This document shows, piece by piece, positions 35,309 through 42,931 of a DNA stretch of 64,000 nucleotides. The position numbers and the translations under genes were made by a program. The stretch lies in the NCBI RefSeq assembly GCF_965118895.1, contig NZ_CBCPJJ010000012.1, positions 1 to 64,000 on the forward strand. Reading direction: 5' to 3'. Positions within the stretch are counted from its first letter, which is position 1. Every line of letters begins with the position of its first letter. The stretch is from Rahnella inusitata_A (GTDB lineage: Bacteria > Pseudomonadota > Gammaproteobacteria > Enterobacterales > Enterobacteriaceae). The notes beneath the pieces were generated by a model. The model made no database searches, was not told the origin of the DNA, and was given only the letters and a program-made list of their open reading frames with translations.

Positions 35309-35566
35309 ATGCCAATTGTTCGAGCCAGGTTAAGTCTGTTTGGAGGCGACACTGTCGTCATACGTTGTTCAGAAAAATGTCATATCCATCTGATGTGTGA
35401 AAATGATGCTGAGCTAAAGGGGCGTCACACCGGTTTCGGCGACGTCCTCACAGTGAATAATCAAAACACGGCTTATGTCGGCATCCCTTATAAAGGGATC
35501 TGGAGTGTCCTCATTGATTCTCAATGTGACTCCCTCGAGCATTCGATTACCTATCTTCCTGCCTGA
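35309..35566 (+). CDS. Small DUF1883-like protein
   Basis: An 85-residue protein without signal peptide: MPIVRARLSLFGGDTVVIRC at the N-terminus, then FGDVLTVNNQNTAYVGIPYKGIWSVLIDS. This all-beta pattern resembles the DUF1883 family, in which the conserved part runs from a GDTV motif to a W-V-IDL segment. The call is tentative, from pattern only. The ribosome site GAGGGA is seven bases before the ATG. Three cysteines (residues about 20, 24 and 30) are unusual for such a small cytosolic protein. A strong hairpin follows. Confidence 0.7.
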   Translation: MPIVRARLSLFGGDTVVIRCSEKCHIHLMCENDAELKGRHTGFGDVLTVNNQNTAYVGIPYKGIWSVLIDSQCDSLEHSITYLPA

Positions 35567-35595
35567 TCTTCTCCTCCCTCTTTAAAAAATGCCTT

Positions 35596-35625
35596 ATCTG
35601 GCAGGCCACTTTTCGCCTGCCAGAT
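35596..35625 (+). terminator. Hairpin after the DUF1883-like gene
   Basis: A perfect 11-bp stem (ATCTGGCAGGC / GCCTGCCAGAT) with an eight-base loop begins 30 bases after the stop codon. There is no strong T tract, so it may be a terminator or an mRNA-stabilising hairpin. Confidence 0.6.
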
Positions 35626-35840
35626 ATTCCCAAAACGCGGTCCAGTCTGTCTACAGCACAAATCATTTTTTGGACGACATCGTGGAAAATACTTTAGCCT
35701 GTTACATCAGTTACATAGCGGTATTGAATTGAACATTCCAGAAGTTAAATAAACCTTCTCTTACAGGTTAATTAGTGATTGCCAGCCCTCATTGCACATT
35801 GCATTCTGTCTGAACTCACTTGCACAGACAGATACTCATA

Positions 35841-37019
35841 ATGACTGATAAAACACTTTGCACTCTCGATGACGTGGTCGATCTCGCGCCGGGGCTGCGT
35901 GAAATTCGCCAGCACCTGCATCAACATCCAGAACTTTCCAATGAAGAATCCGCTACTGCAGCATTAGTCGCGGATAAACTGCGTGCTCTGGGTTATCAGG
36001 TCACCACCGGCGTGGGCGGACACGGCGTCGTGGGCACGATGAAATCGGGCCCGGGCAGGCGCAGTATTGGCATTCGCGCAGACATGGACGCTCTGCCTAT
36101 CACTGAACAAACCGGAGTCAGTTATGCAAGCCAGACGCCAGGCAAAATGCATGCCTGCGGTCATGATGGCCACACCTCTATGCTGCTTGGCGCGGCAGAA
36201 CAACTGGCACGTAGCAAAAACTTTTCTGGCACTGTTCATCTCATTTTTCAGCCCGCAGAGGAAATCGGTTTCAACAGTGGCGCCGAACGTATGCTGGCTG
36301 AGAAATTGTTCGATCGCTTCCCCTGCGACGCCGTATACGGCCTGCACAATCATCCGGGGTATCCGGTTGGGAAAATGATGTTCCGCTCTGGGCCATTTAT
36401 GGCCGCCTGCGATACGGTAAATATCACTATTTATGGCAAAGGCGGGCACGCCGCTCGTCCGCATATGGCCGTAGATCCTATTCTGGTCGCCGGAAGTTTA
36501 GTGGTCGCCTTGCAATCGATCGTTTCACGCAGCATTGACCCGAATGAGACGGCGGTCGTTACCATCGGCTCATTGCATGCAGGACATGCCTCGAACGTTA
36601 TTCCTGAGACTGCACTACTGGAGATGAGCGTTCGGTCCTTTGATGCGGGGGTGAGAAAAATCCTTGAAGAACGCATTCGCACATTGGTTGAAAATCATGC
36701 TGCGGGTTATGGGGCGCGTGCGGAGATCGAATATGTGCCGGGATATCCGGTTCTGGTCAATCACGACAGGGAAACTGCCTTTGCGTGCGAAGTGGCAAAA
36801 GAGCTGCTGGGTGAAGAGAACGTTGTGGAGAACTTGCCGCCAATTTCAGGCAGTGAAGACTTCGCCTATTTCCTGCAACAAAAGCCAGGCTGCTTCCTGC
36901 GACTGGGGAACGGCGACAGTGCAGCCCTGCACAATCCGGCTTACAACTTTAACGATGAAAGCCTGACATTTGGCGCTGCATACTGGACACGTCTGGTCGA
37001 GCGGTATTTAGAGGATTGA
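35841..37019 (+). CDS. M20 family amidohydrolase (amino-acid deacylase or peptidase)
   Basis: A 392-residue M20D metallopeptidase. The metal-binding motif HACGHDGHTSMLLG, the catalytic PAEEIGFNSGA and the dimerisation lid region GKGGHAARPHMAVDP are intact, with the C-terminal ISGSEDFAYFLQ. The family includes hippurate hydrolases, N-acyl amino-acid deacylases and indole-acetyl-amino-acid hydrolases; the substrate cannot be told from sequence. Two starts are possible (TTG 35820, ATG 35841), both with weak ribosome sites; I use the ATG. No linked transporter is seen, so it is probably monocistronic. Confidence 0.88.
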   Translation: MTDKTLCTLDDVVDLAPGLREIRQHLHQHPELSNEESATAALVADKLRALGYQVTTGVGGHGVVGTMKSGPGRRSIGIRADMDALPITEQTGVSYASQTPGKMHACGHDGHTSMLLGAAEQLARSKNFSGTVHLIFQPAEEIGFNSGAERMLAEKLFDRFPCDAVYGLHNHPGYPVGKMMFRSGPFMAACDTVNITIYGKGGHAARPHMAVDPILVAGSLVVALQSIVSRSIDPNETAVVTIGSLHAGHASNVIPETALLEMSVRSFDAGVRKILEERIRTLVENHAAGYGARAEIEYVPGYPVLVNHDRETAFACEVAKELLGEENVVENLPPISGSEDFAYFLQQKPGCFLRLGNGDSAALHNPAYNFNDESLTFGAAYWTRLVERYLED

Positions 37020-37023
37020 CCTC

Positions 37024-37722
37024 CTAACGACAAAATCCAAACCAGCGCAGGCCAAGGTGAAAATGATTGGCGTGCGCTGCGTTGTAATCAGGACCGATCG
37101 AATTTCCGAAGTACGGGCAACTCTTTGAAAACAGTGAATGAATGTACTGCCCTTCATCACCAGTTTGCGGCCATTGCTTCAGGACCGTCAACTGTCGCCC
37201 GTCCTTTAACCGGAAACCGGCGATATCCAGCGCTTCAGCCGTAGCATGCTCACTCAGTCGGGCATTAGGTTTGTGATAAATGTTGCGGCAGGCGTAACTG
37301 CCAAGGTGGTCGATGCGCACCAGCGGTGAACCCAGCGCTTCATTTGACAGTGGCTTCGCCACCTGCGAAACAAACATTGCGCTGCTTAACGCGAGACGAC
37401 AACTCGCCAGATAACTCGAACTCAATGATACATCTCCAAATCCCCGGACCCGAACGGGATCCTTCAGCGGACAGGTCCCGCCCATATTCCGAACAGTTGT
37501 AAACTGAATTGCACCCGCCGCTTGCGCGCGTTCGAGCGCCTCAAGGCAGGCTTGCGGATTATTATCAAGACGGCGGAGTTTATAACGAGTAATGAAATTC
37601 GGAGAATCACTGACAGCTACTGGCGCAAAAGGGTTGTAGGCCGGAGGGACACGCTTAGAAATCCACGGCCCACACAATATAAGAACAATCAAAAGAGCCA
37701 TCAGGCCAATCAAATATCGCAT
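37024..37722 (-). CDS. Extensin-like family protein, LAS-type peptidase fold
   Basis: A 232-residue protein anchored by an N-terminal membrane helix or uncleaved signal (about 3-20, YLIGLMALLIVLILCGPW). The C-terminal extensin-like domain contains SEHATAEALDIAGF and HANHFHLGL, the zinc-ligand pattern of D-Ala-D-Ala peptidases of the LAS group, so a peptidoglycan role is likely. Cysteines in pairs (about residues 56-80, 100-130) suggest disulfides in the periplasm. The ATG at 37722 has AGGAG before it; the longer frame has no support. Convergent with the M20 gene, with only four bases between stops. Confidence 0.85.
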   Translation of the reverse strand: MRYLIGLMALLIVLILCGPWISKRVPPAYNPFAPVAVSDSPNFITRYKLRRLDNNPQACLEALERAQAAGAIQFTTVRNMGGTCPLKDPVRVRGFGDVSLSSSYLASCRLALSSAMFVSQVAKPLSNEALGSPLVRIDHLGSYACRNIYHKPNARLSEHATAEALDIAGFRLKDGRQLTVLKQWPQTGDEGQYIHSLFSKSCPYFGNSIGPDYNAAHANHFHLGLRWFGFCR

Positions 37723-37903
37723 AACGCTCCTTTTTGAAGCCAATACAACCCATCTTGATTTCTGCTGAATACACCAGAGTTTATCGGTAAAAAGATAGCG
37801 GTTATCCGCACAGTGTAAACCCGCCATCGGCAAAGTTACATCTCAGGAACCAAACTTACTCAGCTTTGACATAACCCTACATTGTGTTTGGTATCTTAGA
37901 TTC

Positions 37904-38009
37904 CGAAGACGAAGTTTCTTCTCCTGTGTCCACTGTGAACTGTCCTTCATAGTGCGTAAGACCCTCGCTTTACCCCTTTCAGCCCGCCCCCGAGCGGGCT
38001 TTTTTTTGT
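37904..38009 (+). ncRNA. Candidate intergenic small RNA, unassigned
   Basis: About 105 bases between the extensin-like gene and the small gene at 38041. An extended -10 element TGGTATCTT (37889-37897) and an upstream TTGACA (37866) precede it. The RNA would fold into three stem-loops: GAAGA/TCTTC, CACTGTGAA/TTCATAGTG, and a terminator AGCCCGC/GCGGGCT followed by eight T residues ending at 38009. This is the layout of an Hfq-dependent sRNA. I do not recognise the family. The same stretch can be read as a 22-codon ORF starting GTG, but without a ribosome site. The -35/-10 spacing is long (20 bases), so the start is approximate. Confidence 0.6.
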
Positions 38010-38040
38010 CCTGCAATCCAGGGGCAATTGCATGTAGTTA

Positions 38041-38259
38041 TCATTCGACACGTGTAACGTCCGGATGCTTTTCGCTTGCTGATTCATGAAAAATATCACC
38101 AAGCCAGCCAGATATTTCATCCTCTGTCAGGTCATCAGGAATGATAATGTCATGCAACCTCGAAAATTTTCTCTCCGACATATCAGCGCGAAACACCTGC
38201 CAACCTTCTGGCGTTTGTTTAACTCCAAGGTATCTTCCGAAAACGTTGTAAATCAGCAT
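38041..38259 (-). CDS. Small conserved protein, DUF7661-like
   Basis: A 72-residue cytosolic protein, MLIYNVFGRYLGVKQTPEGW to HESASEKHPDVTRVE. The pattern NVFGR..., a basic patch, IIPDDLTEDEISGWLGDIFHE and KHPDV resembles the small DUF7661 family; I assign it tentatively. The start at 38259 is preceded by AGAGG; an upstream in-frame ATG is not. It takes the place held by pphA/yebW in E. coli, directly next to SdsR and on the same strand, so read-through past the SdsR terminator is possible. Function unknown. Confidence 0.75.
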   Translation of the reverse strand: MLIYNVFGRYLGVKQTPEGWQVFRADMSERKFSRLHDIIIPDDLTEDEISGWLGDIFHESASEKHPDVTRVE

Positions 38260-38313
38260 CGATGCCTCTTGCATGGAACGGGTAATGTATTTGGTTTTGA
38301 AGGGTATAAGACG

Positions 38314-38416
38314 AAAAAAAGACCGAATACGATTCCTATATTCGGTCTAGGGAAATGGCTCTTGGGAGAGAGCCGTGCGCTAAAAGTTGGCATTAATGCA
38401 GGCGGTTAAGCCGTAC
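38314..38416 (-). ncRNA. sdsR: Small regulatory RNA SdsR (RyeB)
   Basis: The minus strand contains the conserved core TGCATTAATGCCAACTTTTA, the GGCTCT...AGAGCC hairpin with its CTCCCA loop, ATTTCCCT, and the terminator stem GACCGAATA/TATTCGGTC-like pair followed by seven T residues. This is nearly identical to enterobacterial SdsR. The start is set by alignment to the E. coli RNA and by the sigma-S-type -10 CTATTCT seven bases upstream. SdsR is Hfq-dependent and accumulates in stationary phase, repressing tolC, mutS, ompD and other mRNAs. yebY lies upstream as in E. coli. Confidence 0.95.
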
Positions 38417-38423
38417 AAAATAA

Positions 38424-38430
38424 AGAATAG
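38424..38430 (-). promoter_or_regulatory. Sigma-S type -10 element of sdsR
   Basis: CTATTCT on the minus strand differs by one base from the sigma-S consensus CTATACT and ends seven bases before the G proposed as the first base of SdsR. No good -35 hexamer is seen, which is normal for sigma-S promoters. Confidence 0.75.
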
Positions 38431-38558
38431 CTGACAGCTGATTATTTTCCACCCAACTCGCAACATAGTGATAATAACAATGCTGTATTATTTTCATTAT
38501 GTGACAACATTCGCAAAGTATGAGTTTAACAACAATGGCTTATTCGCTGCAATGCCAC

Positions 38559-38894
38559 TTAGCAGAGCGATTCCGCTTTTGTAATAAATGGCGCAAGGCT
38601 CATTTTTTGTCCCGGATTTTGCGGATCGTCCAGCCAGATTTTCTCCAGTGGAACCGCCTGTACCTGGCGATTTTTAACCTGCTCTTTCGCCACGTCGTTC
38701 AGAGGATATTGCGCCAGCGTGCTGTCGTTGATCACATACAGCGCATGACCCGGGCGGCATTGCAGCATGACTTCTTCACGGGTGAATGCCCACGCCTTTC
38801 CGTATTGTAAGCGGCTGACCGTTTCCAGCTGTGGCGCTGCCAGACTGCTGGCGGATAAGGTCAGCAGCACGCAGGCAAGCAGTGTTTTCCTCAT
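38559..38894 (-). CDS. yebY: YebY family protein (DUF2511)
   Basis: A 111-residue exported protein with signal peptide (about 1-19, ending SSLAA). EEVMLQCRPGHALYVIN, QYPLNDVAKE and NPGQKMSLAPFI match E. coli YebY along its length; the two cysteines (C46 and the C-terminal C111) may form a disulfide. Function is unknown, but it follows the copper genes yebZ and yobA in one operon here and in E. coli, so a copper-related periplasmic role is an inference. It lies 49 bases after yebZ. Confidence 0.93.
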   Translation of the reverse strand: MRKTLLACVLLTLSASSLAAPQLETVSRLQYGKAWAFTREEVMLQCRPGHALYVINDSTLAQYPLNDVAKEQVKNRQVQAVPLEKIWLDDPQNPGQKMSLAPFITKAESLC

Positions 38895-38943
38895 GTTTTT
38901 TCCTCGGTAATGATTAAATTCTTAATACGTTTTTAACGCCGCT

Positions 38944-39828
38944 TCAGCGCGGCGCCAGCGTGGCAAACAGGCTCACCAGCAGCAGAACAAAAAGCGCCAG
39001 CCCCCATTCAACCCATGTCATCAACACAAAACGGCGTTCGGCATGACCGGAGTCATTGCCCATCAGCGGCACGAGACGATAACGGTTGTAGACGGCGATA
39101 GTGGCCATAATGCCGACCAGCAGAATTTTGATAACCAGTAGACACTGGTAAAGCGACGTCAGCTCCGTCGGCCAGCGCTGCAAAATGATGGCGGTATTCA
39201 TGATGCCCGTGAGTATGACCAGCGCGACAGCGGCATGACCCCATGTCGAAAAATGGATCAGCGTGGCGATGGCAAAAGGCCGCAGTTCAGGTTTACGGGT
39301 GTAGTACATGCACGCCAGCAGCGGGAGTAAGCATCCAAACCAGTAGGCGGCACTCAACAGATGCACCATATGATTGAGACGCTGAACGAGCCCTAATATG
39401 CCGTTATGCATGGCCGCATGACCGATCAGCGCCTGACTCAGCAATAAACCCAGCGAGCACAGGAACACCAGCAGATTGCGCACCGACAGCCAGTCCATCA
39501 ACAACACCAGCATCAGCGCGGCGGTCAGCAATAAGTGCCAGCGCCAGACTTCGCCAAACGTGGTAGTCAGCACCAGCAACCAGACGTTCAGGTTCAGGCC
39601 ATCACTCCAGCCATTACCCATCAGCATGGCCTGAATTGATAGCATCCCGACAGACGTTATCGCCGCAACCGCGCCAGACCACATCATCAGCGTCTGGTTT
39701 TTTCGCAGTAACATCGCCGTAAAGCCTGCCGGTGCCAGTAGGGAGCAAAATACGCTCAGCCCGAATATTTGCATCAGGGAGGCAAAATGGGCGAACCGGC
39801 ACAGGACAAACAGCGCAGTCAGGCTCAT
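38944..39828 (-). CDS. yebZ: CopD family copper-resistance inner-membrane protein
   Basis: A 294-residue protein with about eight membrane helices. The CopD family signature occurs as AHFASLMQIFGLS at the N-terminus, ALIGHAAMHNG in the middle and HLLSAAYWFGCLLPLL after it; the histidines in these segments are conserved in the family. It is thought to work with CopC-like YobA in copper uptake or handling. The ATG is 3 bases after the yobA stop codon, so the two are coupled. No copper-sensor box was seen upstream of yobA. Confidence 0.95.
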   Translation of the reverse strand: MSLTALFVLCRFAHFASLMQIFGLSVFCSLLAPAGFTAMLLRKNQTLMMWSGAVAAITSVGMLSIQAMLMGNGWSDGLNLNVWLLVLTTTFGEVWRWHLLLTAALMLVLLMDWLSVRNLLVFLCSLGLLLSQALIGHAAMHNGILGLVQRLNHMVHLLSAAYWFGCLLPLLACMYYTRKPELRPFAIATLIHFSTWGHAAVALVILTGIMNTAIILQRWPTELTSLYQCLLVIKILLVGIMATIAVYNRYRLVPLMGNDSGHAERRFVLMTWVEWGLALFVLLLVSLFATLAPR

Positions 39829-39831
39829 GAC

Positions 39832-40215
39832 TTACTTAACGGTGAAGCTGTACTGACCATTGGTTTTATGACCGTCGACCGAGACCACGCTCCACGTTAC
39901 CCAATATTTACCCGGGCTCAGCGCATCGGGTAACGTGACTACCGTCTGGGTGTTGTCATTAGCAGCGAGCGTTAACGCGCCAGTTTTAACCGCTTTTTTA
40001 TCTGCACCGGTCAGGGTAATTTTGCTGAAATTCGGTTCGATACCTTCACTGAATCCGAGAGAGAGTTCAGTCGGGCTGGCGGCAAGAACGGTGTCCGCTG
40101 CTGGCGTCTGAGTTTTAAGATGTGCATGCGCAAAGGCTTGCGATGAGATAAATCCGCTCAGCAATACGGCTGAGACTGCCATGGCACGGCAAAGAGAGGT
40201 GGTTTTTTTCAACAC
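39832..40215 (-). CDS. yobA: CopC family periplasmic copper-binding protein
   Basis: A 127-residue exported protein with a signal peptide ending SQAFA, followed by AHAHLKTQTPAADTV, which places the N-terminal histidine copper ligand as in CopC. The beta-barrel continues to DALSPGKYWVTWSVVSVDGHKTNGQYSF, with the second site histidine in VDGHK. It binds Cu(II) in the periplasm and probably passes it to YebZ. First gene of the yobA-yebZ-yebY operon, as in E. coli. Confidence 0.95.
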   Translation of the reverse strand: MLKKTTSLCRAMAVSAVLLSGFISSQAFAHAHLKTQTPAADTVLAASPTELSLGFSEGIEPNFSKITLTGADKKAVKTGALTLAANDNTQTVVTLPDALSPGKYWVTWSVVSVDGHKTNGQYSFTVK

Positions 40216-40303
40216 GATGATTCCTTGGCTTGCGTAACGATGAATTTATAACGCCGTCACTTTATCGCAAACCAACCCAAAACGTTTGTCATAAATGCAT
40301 AAA

Positions 40304-40334
40304 AAAACGCAGAAGCCGGAGCATTCTGCGTTTT
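40304..40334 (-). terminator. Terminator after ftnA
   Basis: An 11-bp stem (AAAACGCAGAA / TTCTGCGTTTT) with a nine-base loop lies about 20 bases after the ftnA stop codon; a run of A residues on the plus strand gives T residues on the minus strand. It may also serve the divergent side. Confidence 0.82.
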
Positions 40335-40354
40335 ATGTGCATCACAAACGGGGT

Positions 40355-40861
40355 TTACACCGCCGGGGCTTGCGCTGCCATATTTTTGAGATCTTTATCA
40401 ACGAAGAACAATCCGTTGCCGGTATTGCTGACCAGTGACAGTTTGTCGAGAACGGATTTGAACAAGGTCTCTTCTTCATGTTGCTCTGCGACGTACCATT
40501 GCAGGAAGTTGAAGGAAGAATAATCTTTCAGAGTCATCGCCAGATCGGCCAGTTCGTTGATTTTCTGTGTGATCAGTTGCTCATGCTCGTAAGTCTGCAT
40601 GAAGAGATCAGAAAGAGATTCAAATGTTACCGGCGGTGCAGCAATCGCGCCCAGCAACGGCAGTGCGCCGGTATCGCTGACATATTTGAACAGGCGATGC
40701 ATGTGGTCCATCTCTTCCATGGAATGCTTCTTCAGAAACGCAGCCGCACCTTCGTAGCCTTTATCGCTGCACCATGCACTCATCTGCAAATATAAATTGG
40801 CAGAATAAAACTCGAGGTTCAGCTGTTCATTAAGCTGATCGATCATTTCTTTTTTTAGCAT
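40355..40861 (-). CDS. ftnA: Non-haem ferritin, iron storage
   Basis: A 168-residue ferritin. The ferroxidase centre is visible: NLEFYSANLYLQMSAW (Glu), KHSMEEMDHMHRLF (Glu, Glu, His), and WYVAEQHEEETLFKSVLDKL (Glu, Gln/Glu). It makes the 24-subunit shell that oxidises and stores iron. The start MLKKEMIDQLNEQLNLEFY has the family position; an upstream five-codon extension is unlikely. Fur-like sites lie 165-210 bases upstream; in E. coli ftnA is activated by Fur. It sits between yobA and holE, unlike in E. coli. Confidence 0.96.
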   Translation of the reverse strand: MLKKEMIDQLNEQLNLEFYSANLYLQMSAWCSDKGYEGAAAFLKKHSMEEMDHMHRLFKYVSDTGALPLLGAIAAPPVTFESLSDLFMQTYEHEQLITQKINELADLAMTLKDYSSFNFLQWYVAEQHEEETLFKSVLDKLSLVSNTGNGLFFVDKDLKNMAAQAPAV

Positions 40862-41026
40862 GATGCGGCTCCACAAATAAATTAAGGCAGGGGAATGGGT
40901 TTATTTATCCGCATTATGCCCGCATCAACACTAAATAAAAACAGATGATTCACATTAATATCATCACAAGTAACATTTAATTTTAATACCATGATTTTTA
41001 AGAGATTAATTTCAATTGAAATATAC

Positions 41027-41045
41027 AATAATGATAACCATTAAC
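41027..41045. promoter_or_regulatory. Fur-like box upstream of ftnA
   Basis: aataatgataaccattaac matches the 19-base Fur pattern GATAATGATAATCATTATC at most positions. A second, weaker element, aagaatcattctt (41063-41075), lies 20 bases further on. Both are in the 406-base gap between ftnA and holE. Several Fur sites upstream of ftnA are also known in E. coli. The rest of the gap is AT-rich with no gene. Confidence 0.7.
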
Positions 41046-41267
41046 ATGCGCGCATATATTAAAAAGAATCATTCTTATTTGATAAAATAAATATTCCAGC
41101 CTAATTGCTGCTAATTATCAATTCCACAACGTGAATGGTTCTTATTTAGCTATATGACATCGTAATCATTTAGCTTAGTGGCAGTTTATAAAAATAAGAT
41201 ATCAGCGTTCACCCCGGCGGTGGCCTCGGGTACAATGCCGGTCAAAACAGATTCACGGGATGTCGCA

Positions 41268-41498
41268 ATGAGTATCAATCTGGCGGAAATCAGTAAAGAA
41301 GAAATGGATCGCATCAACATCGATCTGGCGGCCTCGGCGGTCGCTTTCAAAGAGCGTTACAACATGCCGGTTGTCGCTGAAATGGTGGAACGCCAGCAGC
41401 CTGAGCACCTGCGCACGTACTTTCGCGAGCGCGTGATGCATTACCGTGGAGAATCACATAAATTTTCCCGCTTACCTTATGAACCGAAGCAAAAGTAA
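41268..41498 (+). CDS. holE: DNA polymerase III theta subunit
   Basis: A 76-residue protein, exactly the E. coli length. AAS/AVAFKERYNMPVVAEMVERQQPEHLRTYFRERVMHYR and the end SRLPYEPKQK are typical of theta. It binds the epsilon proofreading subunit and slightly stabilises it in the polymerase III core. I start at the second possible ATG, giving MSINLAEISKEEMDR; the longer frame upstream shows no similarity. The gene is next to ftnA and pip, not to yobA as in E. coli. Confidence 0.96.
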   Translation: MSINLAEISKEEMDRINIDLAASAVAFKERYNMPVVAEMVERQQPEHLRTYFRERVMHYRGESHKFSRLPYEPKQK

Positions 41499-41532
41499 CG
41501 TTGCTGGCGCAGGTCAACGGGAGGAGAGAAGA

Positions 41533-42489
41533 TTATCGACGGGTAGCAAATTGCTGGTTGGTGCGGATCAGTTGATCGAGAATGCCCGGCTCATCAAATG
41601 AGTGCCCTGCTCCTTCGATAATGTGCAGCTCGGCTTCCGGCCAGGCTTTCGCCAGATCCCAGGCGTTTTGCACCTGACAGGCCATGTCGTAGCGGCCATG
41701 CACAATCACCGCAGGAATATGCCGGATGCGGTCGACGTTTTGCAGCAGCTGATCATCGGTGTCTAAAAAACCCAGATGTGTGAAGTAGTGGTTTTCGATA
41801 CGGGCAAATGCCAGCGCAAAGTTATCTTCACCAAACGACGCCGAACCCTCCGCAGGCAGAAGCGTGACTGTCTCCCCTTCCCACAGGCTCCATATTTTAG
41901 CCGCCTCCAGTTGCACCGCACGGTCGTTTGACGTCAGTCGCTTGTGATAAGCAGCGATCACATCTTTACGTTCTTCCTCTGATAAAATTGACAAAATTCG
42001 CTGCCATTTTTCCGGGAAGAATCGCGATGCCCCGTCCTGGTAGTACCAGGTCAGTTCCTGCTTACGCATGGTGAAGATACCACGCAGCACCATTTCGCTG
42101 ACGTGCTCGGGATGCGTCTGGGCATAGGCCAGCGCCAGCGTGGACCCCCACGAACCGCCGAACACCAGCCATTTCTCTACGCCTGCCATTTTGCGCAGAC
42201 GCTCGATATCTTCTACCAGATGCCACGTCGTGTTGTTGTCGAGGCTCGCATGAGGCTTTGAACGCCCGCAGCCACGCTGATCAAACAGCATGACGTCATA
42301 ATCATTCGGATCAAACAACTGACGGTGGACGGAGGAACATCCGCCGCCCGGCCCGCCGTGAATAAAGACCGCCGGCTTGCCTTGTGGGTTGCCACTACGC
42401 TCCCAGTAAACCTGATGGCCGTCGCCGGTATCAAGCATGCCGCTGGCATAAGCCTCACGCGGTGGATACAACCCTTTTAATTTTGGCAT
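41533..42489 (-). CDS. pip: Prolyl aminopeptidase
   Basis: A 318-residue alpha/beta hydrolase of peptidase family S33, very close to the Serratia enzyme. The oxyanion region VFIHGGPGGG, the nucleophile GGSWGSTLALAYA, the aspartate in VHGRYDMACQ and histidine in EGAGHSFDEPG complete the triad. It removes N-terminal proline from short peptides in the cytoplasm. ATG at 42489 is preceded by AGGAA; an upstream frame extension is ignored. E. coli lacks this gene, which supports a Yersiniaceae-type genome. Confidence 0.95.
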   Translation of the reverse strand: MPKLKGLYPPREAYASGMLDTGDGHQVYWERSGNPQGKPAVFIHGGPGGGCSSVHRQLFDPNDYDVMLFDQRGCGRSKPHASLDNNTTWHLVEDIERLRKMAGVEKWLVFGGSWGSTLALAYAQTHPEHVSEMVLRGIFTMRKQELTWYYQDGASRFFPEKWQRILSILSEEERKDVIAAYHKRLTSNDRAVQLEAAKIWSLWEGETVTLLPAEGSASFGEDNFALAFARIENHYFTHLGFLDTDDQLLQNVDRIRHIPAVIVHGRYDMACQVQNAWDLAKAWPEAELHIIEGAGHSFDEPGILDQLIRTNQQFATRR

Positions 42490-42761
42490 GACATTTCCTG
42501 TTCTAGTTGGCCAGAGTATTGATGGATACATTTACAACTCAATAACAGCGCATCAGCCAGCCAACAACAAGTTGTAATCCACGAAAATCGGCTTTTTGTA
42601 TGCTGTTCGCATACTTATCGCGCAATTTCTTTTTTTCACGATAAGCGGTGGCGGGTTCCATAACTGTAAAGAACGGTTGGAAACACAAAGGAGCTTGCAA
42701 CAGGAACGAATTTGGCTCTAAATAGGTGAGCAACCCAATCCACCAGCTTTAAAGAGAGGCA

Positions 42762-42866
42762 ATGATGAGTAAAGGAATGGATAGCAAAAAGAATGCGAAG
42801 AAAAAGCCATTGAAAACCCCTGCCGAAAAAAAGGCTGATAAAAAAGCCAAGAAAGCATCTGCTTAA
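42762..42866 (+). CDS. Small lysine-rich protein (34 residues)
   Basis: MMSKGMDSKKNAKKKPLKTP and then about fourteen mostly Lys and Ala residues ending KKASA. Fourteen of 34 residues are lysine. GAGAGG lies six bases before the first ATG; a second ATG follows at once, either could be used. An intrinsic terminator begins 19 bases after the stop codon, so this is a complete one-gene unit. Similar short Lys-rich ORFs beginning MSKGMDSKK occur in proteobacterial genomes; function unknown, nucleic-acid binding is only a guess from charge. Confidence 0.8.
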   Translation: MMSKGMDSKKNAKKKPLKTPAEKKADKKAKKASA

Positions 42867-42884
42867 CAATGTACTTCGTAGAAT

Positions 42885-42909
42885 AAACCCGCCGAGCGCG
42901 GGTTTTTTT
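42885..42909. terminator. Terminator after the lysine-rich ORF
   Basis: A stem pairing AAACCCGC with GCGGGTT around a five-base loop is followed by a run of T residues. It lies between the small plus-strand ORF and the 3' end of convergent ptrB. Confidence 0.9.
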
Positions 42910-42931
42910 ATTTAGGGGAAATTTTTTAGAC

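Noticed and set aside
37884..37952. A 22-codon GTG reading frame within the sRNA candidate
   Set aside because: There is no ribosome site, the start is rare, and the frame lies across the predicted hairpins. A small RNA explains the region better.
37935..37985. Short resemblance of the sRNA candidate (AAGACCCTCGC) to RyhB
   Set aside because: Only eleven bases agree, there is no Fur box at its promoter, and the rest differs. Not enough to call RyhB.
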